From RYN-431 sp036388295 (GTDB taxonomy: Bacteria > Planctomycetota > Phycisphaerae > Tepidisphaerales > Tepidisphaeraceae): a DNA stretch of 9,235 bases. Positions 1-6,012 of this stretch are shown piece after piece. Each line of letters opens with the position of its first letter. The first letter of the stretch is position 1. The DNA is taken from positions 1 through 9,235 of the forward strand of contig DASVSC010000204.1 in assembly GCA_036388295.1 (NCBI GenBank), in the 5' to 3' direction. The position numbers and the translations under genes are program-made. A model generated the notes under the pieces. It saw only the letters and a program-made list of their open reading frames with translations, ran no database searches and was not told where the DNA came from.

Positions 1-741
1 CTGATGGCTCGATCACTTATTCATCACGTGCGCGGATACGCATGGCTGGTCCGGCCGGTGTTCGACCGCGCCGCGGCGGACTACGTTCAATACGGACGAG
101 ACGTGCGGCAGGCGATTGACGAGGGCAAACCCGCGCCTGGCCGTCCCCAGCCCGGCCGCTCGCGACGATCGTACGTCAGCTTGCCCGATGTGCCGGTGCC
201 GCTCACGCCGCCGCTGTGGCCGCGCGAGCTCGTCAACGACGTGCTGCTGCCCTCCCTGTCGCGCTACTTCGCTGCCACGGAGCGCGTGCTGGCCGAGTCG
301 CGATTGCTGCGAACGATGCTGGCAGTGAGATTATTCCGCGGCGCACACGGGCGTTGGCCGGCGTCGGTCGACGAATTGGTGCCGGAGTTCCTAACGGCTA
401 CACCACTCAGCCCCGCGCGGCGGGACGGGGCACGCGTCGAGTTCGTCGTGCTCCCGAGCGGCCGCCCCGACGGCGCGGACCGGCCGATGGTCTACGTGAG
501 CATGGGCAACGACAGCAACCCGCCTCCGCAAGACCGAGCGGTGGGCTGGACGAGCGGCATGACGGGCAACCGGCGCATCGACGAGGCCGGCCGGCAATGG
601 CGCGACGTCGAAGCGTGGCCTTTCAAGGCTTACCCCGTCTTGCGACGACCGCAGTCGGACGAAGATGAAACCGTCTCCCGCGGTTGGAACGACGAGGGTA
701 ACCCGGCCTCAACTCAACCCGCGCCACAGCAGCCAAATTAG
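1..741 (+). CDS. Hypothetical protein, planctomycete 'hGRWP' type, 5' end probably missing
   Basis: The function is not recognised. The frame is open from the first base; the first ATG is at base 4 and no ribosome-binding site can be seen, so the true start probably lies upstream. Residues counted from that ATG (245 aa): residues 60-72 are Pro-rich. Residues 94-130 form a likely helix running into 'HGRWP' (115-119) and 'DELVPEFL' (123-130), followed by a 'PLSP' turn and a beta-type stretch ending 'MVYVSMGND' (162-170). This arrangement resembles C-terminal modules I know from planctomycete hypothetical proteins (Lxx-hGrwPxsLxeLvPxyL...PlDP). The tail (residues 215-245) is acidic and then Pro/Gln-rich, and is probably disordered. 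No signal peptide is visible in the part present. The last 33 bases overlap the end of the convergent membrane-protein gene. The reading frame is convincing; any role is unknown. Confidence 0.6.
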   Translation: MMARSLIHHVRGYAWLVRPVFDRAAADYVQYGRDVRQAIDEGKPAPGRPQPGRSRRSYVSLPDVPVPLTPPLWPRELVNDVLLPSLSRYFAATERVLAESRLLRTMLAVRLFRGAHGRWPASVDELVPEFLTATPLSPARRDGARVEFVVLPSGRPDGADRPMVYVSMGNDSNPPPQDRAVGWTSGMTGNRRIDEAGRQWRDVEAWPFKAYPVLRRPQSDEDETVSRGWNDEGNPASTQPAPQQPN

Positions 742-1632
742 CCCGACGGCCCACGGCACGGCGACCAGCCAAAAGGCCCAGACAGCTATCCAAAGCACTG
801 CCACGTAAAAGCTGCCGAGAAACCAGGTGCCGCGCCCGCCGCCGCGGCTGGCGCGGTAGAAACCGCTGGCCCGTGCCCAAGTCAGCAGGAGCGGCGTCAA
901 ATACACGATGATGCCGCCCAGGGCCAGCACGGCAATCACGCGTGCTTCCCAGTCGACGTTGAAATAGAGCGTGTACCACGCCTGCACCGGCGGCCCACCG
1001 AGCCAGTATGTCAGGACCGTCAGCGCGACCACCCCGAGCAGGCCGATCGGCCACCACAACATCGCGCCACTGACGTAGTACGCCAGCGCCACAAATCGCG
1101 CTCGCCGGTCCGCGGGCAGCGCGGCATGGCTGACCAGCCATGGCAGCGTGTTCGCGAACCCGAACGTCGCCAGCAAGGTGCAGAGCAACGTCAGCGGCGA
1201 AAACATCCAGCCCGCCGCCAGCGGGGCGATGCCGTCGATCATCACCGCGCTGTACCACGGCGCAGCGGCCAGCAGTCGGACGTCAAAGAACGACAAGCCA
1301 CGCTCGAATAACATTAGAAGCAGCGCACTCACCATGAGCAAAGCCGGCAGGCACAGCAGCAGCGACGAGACGACCCAAAACCGCCGCGCATCCCGATAGC
1401 TGACGGCCTGGTTCGCCTCCGCGATCAGCAACCGCGGCCGCACCGTGACCAGCCAGAAAGTGCCGACGAACCCGCGCACCCAGCCGATGCGCTGGCGGTT
1501 GCTCCAGGGGATCAGGCTGGTGGGTCGATCCCGGTCGATCAGCAGGCCGCATTCGGGGCAACGGTCGCTCGGCAGGGCGCGTAGGTCGTAGCCGCATTGC
1601 TGGCAGAGCAGAAGGTCATGGCCGGCGGTCAC
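709..1632 (-). CDS. Zinc-ribbon integral membrane protein
   Basis: This 307-aa protein has an N-terminal zinc ribbon: Cys10 and Cys13 (CQQCGYDLR), then Cys25 and Cys28 (CPECG). A cytoplasmic-type linker rich in Arg follows (about 30-80). Then come several hydrophobic segments, roughly 86-108, 143-165, 183-209, 229-251 and 274-304, the last long enough for two passes. There is no signal peptide, so the ribbon is expected to be cytoplasmic. The 'CxxCGYDLR...CPECG' ribbon in front of helices recurs in Phycisphaerae hypothetical proteins. The fold after it could be Yip1-like, but I cannot show that. The start is GTG at 1632, with GGGAG nine bases upstream. Transcription diverges from the oxidoreductase gene, and the 3' end overlaps the upstream hypothetical gene by 33 bp. 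No enzymatic motif is seen; a membrane-sensor or trafficking role would be a guess. Confidence 0.85.
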   Translation of the reverse strand: MTAGHDLLLCQQCGYDLRALPSDRCPECGLLIDRDRPTSLIPWSNRQRIGWVRGFVGTFWLVTVRPRLLIAEANQAVSYRDARRFWVVSSLLLCLPALLMVSALLLMLFERGLSFFDVRLLAAAPWYSAVMIDGIAPLAAGWMFSPLTLLCTLLATFGFANTLPWLVSHAALPADRRARFVALAYYVSGAMLWWPIGLLGVVALTVLTYWLGGPPVQAWYTLYFNVDWEARVIAVLALGGIIVYLTPLLLTWARASGFYRASRGGGRGTWFLGSFYVAVLWIAVWAFWLVAVPWAVGLIWLLWRGLS

Positions 1633-1641
1633 TGGCGCATT

Positions 1642-1646
1642 CTCCC
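1642..1646 (-). promoter_or_regulatory. Ribosome-binding site for the zinc-ribbon membrane protein
   Basis: GGGAG read on the minus strand lies nine bases before GTG at 1632. It decides the GTG start, because the only nearby ATG (1640-1638) is one base from this site and its frame closes after three codons. Confidence 0.5.
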
Positions 1647-1660
1647 GCAGGCCGCCTTAG

Positions 1661-1688
1661 TTGCAACGCACTTTCGTGCGGCCACAAT
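1661..1688 (+). promoter_or_regulatory. Candidate sigma-70-type promoter of the oxidoreductase gene with an internal palindrome
   Basis: TTGCAA at 1661-1666 (4 of 6 to TTGACA) and CACAAT at 1683-1688 (4 of 6 to TATAAT) are separated by 16 bases. Transcription would start near 1695 and give a leader of about 22 bases carrying the AAGGAG site. The spacer holds a perfect small inverted repeat, CGCAC-TTTC-GTGCG (1667-1680), which could be an operator half-site pair. The assignment is by eye only. Confidence 0.35.
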
Positions 1689-1704
1689 GTGTCGGTCGAT
1701 TGCG

Positions 1705-1710
1705 AAGGAG
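1705..1710 (+). promoter_or_regulatory. Ribosome-binding site fixing the oxidoreductase start
   Basis: AAGGAG lies six bases before ATG at 1717. The frame is open back to 1597, but this site and the start of the Rossmann fold four codons after 1717 rule out the longer form, whose extra 40 residues look non-coding and would overlap the divergent gene. Confidence 0.8.
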
Positions 1711-1716
1711 AACCGC

Positions 1717-2829
1717 ATGGAGCCGCTGCGCGTCGGGGTCATCGGAACGGGGAAGATCAGTTCGGCCTACCTGTCGGCGGCCAAAAGCCTGCCGATTCTG
1801 AAGTTCGTCGCGCTGGCCGACCTGAACGTCGACTCGGCCAAGGCCCGGGCGACAGAGTTCGGCGTGCCCAAGGCGTGCGGCGTCGACGAACTGCTGGCCG
1901 ACCCGTCGGTCGAGATCGTGCTGAACCTGACCATTCCCGCCGCCCACGTGCCGGTCGGGCTGCGGACGATCGAGGCAGGCAAACACACGTTTCTGGAAAA
2001 GCCGCTCGGCGTGAATGTCGCGGAAGCGACGACGCTTATGGAAGCCGCCGAGGCGAAGAAACTACGCGTCGGCTGCGCTCCAGACACGTTCCTGGGCAGC
2101 GGCCTGCAGACGGCCCGCAAGGTGATCGACGACGGCACCATCGGCCGGCCGATCGCGTTCACCGCCTTCATGATCGGCCGCGGTCACGAGCACTGGCACC
2201 CGTCGCCGGCGTTTTACTACCAGCCTGGCGGCGGACCGATGCTGGACATGGGGCCTTACTACGTCACCGCGCTGCTGAACCTGCTCGGCCCCGCGAAGCG
2301 CGTGATGGGCATGAGCAGCATCAGCCGGCCGACGCGCGTCATCAGCAGCCAGCCGTTGGCGGGCCAGGTCATGCAGGTGACCACGCCGGACCACGTGATG
2401 GGCACCATTGAGTTCGAAAATGGCGCGGTCGGCTCGGTGATTCAAAGTTTCGCCATGCGGGCCGGCAGCGGGGCGGCCAGCCCGATTATCGTCTACGGCA
2501 CCGAAGGCACGCTGCACGTGCCCGACCCGAATAACTTTGACGGCCCGGTGAAAGTCTGCCGGTTCGAAGAGGGCCGCGAAGACACGTTCGTGGAGGTGCC
2601 GCCCGCCTTCCCCACCGGCTACGGCCGCAGCGTCGGCTTGGCCGACATGGCGACCGCCCTCCGCACCGGCCGACCGCACCGCTGCGGCGGGCGACAGGCG
2701 CTCGTGGCGATGGAAGTCATGCAGGCGTTTACCGATTCGTCGAACAGCAACCAGGCGATCCGGCCCAAAACGCGGTACGAATGCCCCGCGCCCATGGCGA
2801 CCGGGCTTCCGTTCGGAACGCTCGACTGA
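1717..2829 (+). CDS. Gfo/Idh/MocA-family NAD(P)-dependent oxidoreductase
   Basis: The protein (370 aa) is a predicted cytoplasmic dehydrogenase of the glucose-fructose oxidoreductase / inositol dehydrogenase family, which typically oxidises or reduces a hydroxyl of a sugar or cyclitol. The N-terminal Rossmann domain carries GVIGTGKIS (7-15) with the glycine-rich NAD(P) loop, and ALADLN (33-38), whose Asp ends strand beta 2. EKPLGVN (94-100) holds the conserved catalytic-region Lys95. The C-terminal substrate domain has GGGPMLDMGPYY (171-182), the place where most relatives have GGG-x-L-x-D-x-G-x-H. Here Asp177 is kept and Tyr stands for His. The length is normal for the family, and no signal peptide precedes it. 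It appears to be a single-gene unit with its own promoter and a hairpin after the stop. The neighbours do not reveal the substrate. Family is certain, substrate unknown. Confidence 0.93.
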   Translation: MEPLRVGVIGTGKISSAYLSAAKSLPILKFVALADLNVDSAKARATEFGVPKACGVDELLADPSVEIVLNLTIPAAHVPVGLRTIEAGKHTFLEKPLGVNVAEATTLMEAAEAKKLRVGCAPDTFLGSGLQTARKVIDDGTIGRPIAFTAFMIGRGHEHWHPSPAFYYQPGGGPMLDMGPYYVTALLNLLGPAKRVMGMSSISRPTRVISSQPLAGQVMQVTTPDHVMGTIEFENGAVGSVIQSFAMRAGSGAASPIIVYGTEGTLHVPDPNNFDGPVKVCRFEEGREDTFVEVPPAFPTGYGRSVGLADMATALRTGRPHRCGGRQALVAMEVMQAFTDSSNSNQAIRPKTRYECPAPMATGLPFGTLD

Positions 2830-2842
2830 GCGAACCCAGTAC

Positions 2843-2872
2843 AGGCACGGCTCGCTTCAACGGACCGTGCCT
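2843..2872 (+). terminator. Hairpin after the oxidoreductase gene
   Basis: AGGCACGG (2843-2850) pairs with CCGTGCCT (2865-2872). Past one C-A mismatch, TCG (2852-2854) pairs with CGG (2861-2863), using one G-U pair, closing on a six-base loop CTTCAA. It begins 13 bases after the stop codon and ends before the ribosome-binding site of the next gene. There is no T-run after it, so intrinsic termination would be weak; it could also be a 3'-end stabiliser. Confidence 0.5.
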
Positions 2873-2901
2873 CGGGCATCCGTTAGACGCACCCCCTGCG
2901 T

Positions 2902-2906
2902 AGGAG
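2902..2906 (+). promoter_or_regulatory. Ribosome-binding site fixing the DsbD-alpha-like start
   Basis: AGGAG sits five bases before ATG at 2912. It selects this ATG over the in-frame one at 2867, which lies inside the upstream hairpin and would put 15 extra residues ahead of a textbook signal peptide. Confidence 0.8.
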
Positions 2907-2911
2907 TAGAC

Positions 2912-3727
2912 ATGCGAACCCGTCTTGCCGTTGTCGCCGCCGCGTTGCTCGCTTTGCAGTCTGCCGCGTACGCGAATCGGGCGACGATGGACGTCGTCGC
3001 CGACCGGACGGCCGCGACGCCCGGCGGCAAAGTCACGCTGGCGCTGACGTTTACGATCGAGCCGGGCTGGCACTTGTACTGGATCAATCCTGGCGAAACG
3101 GGCGTGCCACCGAAGGTGAAATGGCGGCTGCCGCCCGGCGTGACGGCCGGGCCGCTGCGGTTTCCCGTGCCGCACCGCATCGAAGCGGGCGAACTGACGG
3201 CCTACGGATACGAAAACACGCTCACGCTGCTGACCGACCTGACAATTCCGGCCGATACGACTGGAACATTAACAATTGCCGGCGACGCCCGCTGGGTGGT
3301 GTGTGCCGATGCCTGCGTGTCGGAAACGCAATCTATCGCGCTGGAACTGCCCGTCGGCCCCGGCGCGGCGAGCCGACCCGAGCAATTTAAGGCCTGGCAG
3401 TTGCAACAGCCCGACCGCACGGCGGTAGAACCCATCGCGGCGACGCTCGACGCCGAGGGCCGTCGCGGCGCTTTGGAAGTGCCCGCCAAGCCGGGCCGCA
3501 CCGCCGTCGAGTTTTTTCCGCCCGTCACGCCGTTCGCGGTGTACGAGCAGCCGCAGTTTCGGCCGGGGCAGAAAGTGGAAGAAAACGGCATCTACCGCCT
3601 ACCCTTCCGCGTACTGCCCGGTGCCCCGGCCGAGTATTCAGCCGTCGGGCTGGTCGTTTGGCGGGACGCCGCGGGCAAAACGATTGCCGAAGAGCGCCCG
3701 TTCACGTTCAAGTTCCCGTCCCGCTAG
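2912..3727 (+). CDS. Exported stand-alone DsbD alpha-like (DsbC/DsbD N-terminal domain) thiol-redox protein
   Basis: This 271-aa protein begins with a Sec signal peptide (MRTRLAVVAAALLALQSAAYA, cleavage near 21). The mature part matches the immunoglobulin-like alpha domain of DsbD/ScsB: EPGWHLYWINPGETGVPPKV (50-69), LPPGVTAGPLRFP (73-85), AYGYENTLTLL (97-107), and ARWVVCADACV (126-136) with Cys131 and Cys135 spaced C-x3-C, as in 'WLVCKEVCIPE' of ScsB-type proteins. In DsbD this domain accepts electrons from a membrane domain and reduces periplasmic partners. Here neither the eight-helix membrane domain nor the C-terminal thioredoxin domain is present, since the frame stops after a second beta-rich region (about 170-271). 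The next gene, 30 bp downstream, encodes an exported redoxin, its likely partner. The family call is firm; partner and electron source are inferred. Confidence 0.85.
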   Translation: MRTRLAVVAAALLALQSAAYANRATMDVVADRTAATPGGKVTLALTFTIEPGWHLYWINPGETGVPPKVKWRLPPGVTAGPLRFPVPHRIEAGELTAYGYENTLTLLTDLTIPADTTGTLTIAGDARWVVCADACVSETQSIALELPVGPGAASRPEQFKAWQLQQPDRTAVEPIAATLDAEGRRGALEVPAKPGRTAVEFFPPVTPFAVYEQPQFRPGQKVEENGIYRLPFRVLPGAPAEYSAVGLVVWRDAAGKTIAEERPFTFKFPSR

Positions 3728-3757
3728 GGGCAATGGATCAGACAAGAGGAGACTGTC

Positions 3758-4360
3758 ATGCGAGTCCGAACTTTATCCGCCGTCGCCGCGTTGGCCCTGA
3801 TGTGTGCCAGCGCCACCTTCGTCCGCGCCGCCGCCGACATCGGCAAGCCGGCCCCCGATTTCACGCTCACGGACCACGCCGGCAAAACGGTGAAGCTGTC
3901 CGACCTGGCGGGCAAAATCGTGGTGCTGGAGTGGTTCAACGAGGCCTGCCCGTTCGTCAAGAAGTTCTACGTCGGCAACACCGCCATGAACACCACGGCC
4001 GCCAAGTACGCCGAGAAGGGCGTCGTCTGGCTGGCGGTCAACTCCACGAACAAAGCCACGACCGAGTCCAACGCTAAGGCCGCTAAAGAGTGGAAGATGG
4101 AACGCCCGATTCTGGACGACCGTAGCGGCACCGTAGGACACCTGTACGGCGCGACGAACACGCCCGGCATGTACATCGTGGACGCCAAAGGGACGCTGGT
4201 CTACAAAGGCGCGATCGACAGCAACAGCAGCGCCGACTCCGCCGACATCGCGGGCGCGACCAACTACGTCGCCGTCGCCCTCGACGAACTCCTGGCCGGC
4301 AAGCCGGTGACCAAGAGCGAGACGAAGCAGTACGGCTGCACGGTCAAGTACGCGAAATAA
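3758..4360 (+). CDS. Exported redoxin / peroxiredoxin-like thioredoxin-fold protein with single CPFV cysteine
   Basis: The protein (200 aa) has a signal peptide (residues 1 to about 25, 'FVRAAAD' at the cleavage area) followed by a redoxin fold. IGKPAPDFTLTD (28-39) is the usual AhpC/TSA-redoxin opening. IVVLEWFNEACPFVKKFY (54-71) carries the active-site region with one cysteine, Cys64, in CPFV instead of CxxC. NTPGMYIVD (134-142) holds the cis-proline after Thr135, and GTLVYKGAID (145-154) is the last strand. A second cysteine, Cys194, sits in the C-terminal 'YGCTVKY'. This pattern matches the PRX_like1 type of redoxin as I know it. The start is supported by AGGAG (3747-3751) six bases before ATG. 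It is probably cotranscribed with the DsbD-alpha gene ahead of it (30 bp gap) and ends before a strong hairpin. The substrate is unknown: peroxide or protein thiols are both possible. Confidence 0.88.
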   Translation: MRVRTLSAVAALALMCASATFVRAAADIGKPAPDFTLTDHAGKTVKLSDLAGKIVVLEWFNEACPFVKKFYVGNTAMNTTAAKYAEKGVVWLAVNSTNKATTESNAKAAKEWKMERPILDDRSGTVGHLYGATNTPGMYIVDAKGTLVYKGAIDSNSSADSADIAGATNYVAVALDELLAGKPVTKSETKQYGCTVKYAK

Positions 4361-4394
4361 GCGAACGGCCGTTCCGGTTCCGCTTTGAATAACA

Positions 4395-4426
4395 CCGACG
4401 CGAGGGCACTTGTGCCCTCGCGTCGG
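4395..4426. terminator. Strong 15-bp palindromic hairpin between convergent operons
   Basis: CCGACGCGAGGGCAC (4395-4409) pairs perfectly with GTGCCCTCGCGTCGG (4412-4426), leaving only TT between the arms (in practice a four-base loop on a 14-bp stem). It lies 34 bases after the redoxin stop. The plus-strand flank is not T-rich, but read on the minus strand the stem is followed by TGTTATT, so it could end the AcpS operon as well as the redoxin unit. A separate 12-bp palindrome GAACGGCCGTTC lies at 4363-4374, directly after the redoxin stop. Confidence 0.7.
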
Positions 4427-4446
4427 CTTGCGCGCTGGATGGATTG

Positions 4447-4592
4447 AGTGGCCGCAGATGGACGCAGATGAACACAGATAAGAAAGAGGCTTACGGCAAG
4501 AGATGCCCGTGTAGCCACCCAAAACGCTGCGTGTTCTCATCTTGTTTGCTACTCCGAATGCACTTAGTGATCTGCGTGCATCTGCGGCTACT
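4447..4592. repeat. Small element with 23-bp terminal inverted repeats of the 'cgcagatg' type
   Basis: The left arm at 4447-4469 and the reverse complement of the right arm at 4570-4592 agree at 21 of 23 positions (both AGT-rGCCGCAGATG-nACGCAGAT). Within each arm an 8-base word, CGCAGATG, recurs with a 10-base period; on the left a third, degraded copy (CACAGAT) follows at 4473-4479. The interior of about 100 bp has no recognisable gene. Translations across it give the 'RRWTQMNTDK...ICVHLR' peptide that I recognise as a frequent artefact of this repeat class in bacterial genomes. The right arm runs into acpS and contains its stop codon. Confidence 0.75.
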
Positions 4593-4971
4593 TCCCTTCC
4601 CCAATTGCCGAGCCGACCGCGTGCGTTTCGATGTGCGAGATGCTCACATGCCACCGCGTGATGCCATTCTTCTCGGCGACGGCGGCGGCTTCGCCGGTCA
4701 GCGTGAGGACCGGTCGGCCGAGCGGGTCGGGCAGGACTTCCATGTCGGTCCACTGGATGCCGCCGCGCCAGCCGGTGCCGAGGACTTTGAGGATCGCCTC
4801 TTTCACCGCGAACCGTCCGGCCAAGCGTTCGATGTGGCGTTTGTCGCTCTGGCCGCAATGGCCTTGTTCGGCGGGGGTGAAGCAGCGGTCGAGGAAGCGC
4901 TGGCCGTGCTCGTCGAGCATGCGGCGGATGCGGGCGGTGTCGACGATGTCGATGCCGTGGCCGAGGATCAA
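4588..4971 (-). CDS. acpS: Holo-[acyl-carrier-protein] synthase
   Basis: This 127-aa cytoplasmic enzyme moves 4'-phosphopantetheine from coenzyme A to the serine of apo-acyl carrier protein, needed for fatty acid synthesis. GHGIDIVDTARI (4-15) contains Mg-binding Asp8; RLAGRFAVKEAILKVLGTG (49-67) contains Glu58 and Lys62 of the 'FxxKEA' signature; WHVSISH (107-113) forms the C-terminal strand. The length is typical for AcpS. The start is TTG at 4971, overlapping the TGA of the phosphodiesterase gene as TTGA, with AAGGAG five bases before it. No ATG is available near the conserved N-terminus. The last residues (AIGEGK) and the TAG stop run into the right arm of the inverted-repeat element, so the repeat supplies the stop codon. 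It is translationally coupled to the gene before it. The function is confident. Confidence 0.95.
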   Translation of the reverse strand: MILGHGIDIVDTARIRRMLDEHGQRFLDRCFTPAEQGHCGQSDKRHIERLAGRFAVKEAILKVLGTGWRGGIQWTDMEVLPDPLGRPVLTLTGEAAAVAEKNGITRWHVSISHIETHAVGSAIGEGK

Positions 4972-6002
4972 AATGACTCCTTCGGCAGCGTCGCCGGCAC
5001 CTTGGCCGGCTCGGTCGAGGGGCCGGTATTCAAAAGTTCCGTGCCCTCAAAGGCCTGCAGCACCGCGCTGCCGTCGGTGTCGGCCGGCGGCGTCAGCCCC
5101 ATCACACGGCAGGCGGTGGCGAACGTGTCGTACGTGCGGATCGGCCGGTCGCGGTAGAGCGACAAGTCCACGTTCCGCCGAACGCCCGGCCCGACGATGA
5201 CCCACGGGATGAACTTCGACGCGTTGTCGTCCTTCCCGTGTGTGCGGCCGCTGCCGCCGTGGTCGGCGCTGAGAATCAGCGTCGTCTCCGCCAGCAGGTT
5301 CATCGCGCGCAGCGTCTCCACCACCCGGCCGATCTGTTTGTCGGTGTTGGCTAATCCTTCGACCTGCAGCGGCGATCCCCACCCGAGTGCGTGGCCGATG
5401 GTGTCGTTCTGGGCGAAGTGAACCAGCATCAGCCGCGGTCGATGCGTTTGCAGCAGGGCGATGGCCTGGTCGGCGACGCGTTCGTCGCTGACCGATATGC
5501 CTTTGAGCACCTTCCGGGTTTCGCCGCTGGCGTCGCGCGTGGTGGCCGACCTGGGCTCGGGCTGCCAGACGTGGTCGATCGGCTTGGCGTACATCGAGAA
5601 CTTCGACTTGCCGGACGCCATCGCCGTGCTGAGGCCACTGGCACGGGCGAGGTCGAAAATCGTCGGGACCTTGATCGTTTCCCCGGCGGCCGAGTCGTCG
5701 TCGTTGCCGACGATGCCGTGGCGTTCGATGGTGACACCGGTGAGCATGCTGGTGTGCGACGGCAGCGTAATGGCGGCGGGCGTGGTGGTGGCCCAGAATG
5801 TGAAGCAGCCGTTGCGCATCATCCGGCGGAGCGTGGGCATCTCGGCGCGCAGGGCGACGTCCGGGCGCATGCCGTCGACGCTGAAGATCACCACGCGCGG
5901 CTCGGCCGACCGTGCGACGGACGCCGTCCCGAGCAGCAACAGCAGGGCGGCGGCGATGGCGGCCATGGCGGGTCGCTTGACTTGATTTGCCCACGCTTCC
6001 AT
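4968..6002 (-). CDS. Exported alkaline-phosphatase-superfamily phosphodiesterase / nucleotide pyrophosphatase-like
   Basis: The protein (344 aa) begins with a signal peptide (KRPAMAAIAAALLLLLGTASVARSA lies within residues 9-33), so it acts outside the cytoplasmic membrane. All metal and catalytic positions of type I phosphodiesterases/NPPs can be located: Asp43 in VVIFSVDGMRPD; Thr79 as nucleophile in PAAITLPSHTSMLTG; Asp200 and His204 in NDTIGHALG; Asp247-His248 in LSADHGG; and His255 in RTHG. Two zinc ions and hydrolysis of a phosphodiester or phosphomonoester are expected. The substrate (nucleotide, lipid head group, glycan phosphate) cannot be read. The start chosen is ATG 6002; ATG 5966 is an alternative that still leaves a signal peptide. 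Neither has a clear ribosome-binding site. The open frame continues to 6530, but that part is the mirror of the PPIase gene. It is cotranscribed with acpS. Confidence 0.88.
   Translation of the reverse strand: MEAWANQVKRPAMAAIAAALLLLLGTASVARSAEPRVVIFSVDGMRPDVALRAEMPTLRRMMRNGCFTFWATTTPAAITLPSHTSMLTGVTIERHGIVGNDDDSAAGETIKVPTIFDLARASGLSTAMASGKSKFSMYAKPIDHVWQPEPRSATTRDASGETRKVLKGISVSDERVADQAIALLQTHRPRLMLVHFAQNDTIGHALGWGSPLQVEGLANTDKQIGRVVETLRAMNLLAETTLILSADHGGSGRTHGKDDNASKFIPWVIVGPGVRRNVDLSLYRDRPIRTYDTFATACRVMGLTPPADTDGSAVLQAFEGTELLNTGPSTEPAKVPATLPKESF
4977..4982 (-). promoter_or_regulatory. acpS: Ribosome-binding site for acpS inside the phosphodiesterase 3' end
   Basis: AAGGAG on the minus strand (4982 to 4977) encodes the Lys-Glu near the phosphodiesterase C-terminus and lies five bases before TTG 4971. 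It is what supports a TTG start here. Confidence 0.75.
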
Positions 6003-6005
6003 AGT
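5977..6005 (+). promoter_or_regulatory. Candidate promoter of the PPIase lipoprotein gene
   Basis: TTGACT (5977-5982, 5 of 6) and CATAGT (6000-6005, 4 of 6) are spaced by 17 bases. Transcription would begin near 6012, four bases before ATG 6016 and about 22 before GTG 6034, so the message would be leaderless or nearly so. The element lies within the first codons of the divergent phosphodiesterase gene. Confidence 0.4.
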
Positions 6006-6012
6006 GCACCGT

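Noticed and set aside
1638..1640. Three-codon upstream frame (ATG CGC CAG TGA) ahead of the zinc-ribbon gene
   Set aside because: Its ATG is one base from the ribosome-binding site, too close for initiation; probably chance.
3773..4858. 361-codon open frame on the minus strand
   Set aside because: It crosses the redoxin gene, the hairpin, the repeat element and acpS out of frame; the product is low-complexity and matches nothing I know.
4444..5157. 237-codon plus-strand frame reading through the repeat
   Set aside because: It begins with the 'RRWTQMNTDK...ICVHLR' translation typical of this repeat and continues antisense to acpS.
4588..6002. Idea that the phosphodiesterase acts on the AcpS product (ACP hydrolase-like cycle)
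   Set aside because: The phosphodiesterase has a signal peptide and acts outside the cytoplasm, whereas AcpS and ACP are cytoplasmic; adjacency alone does not support it.
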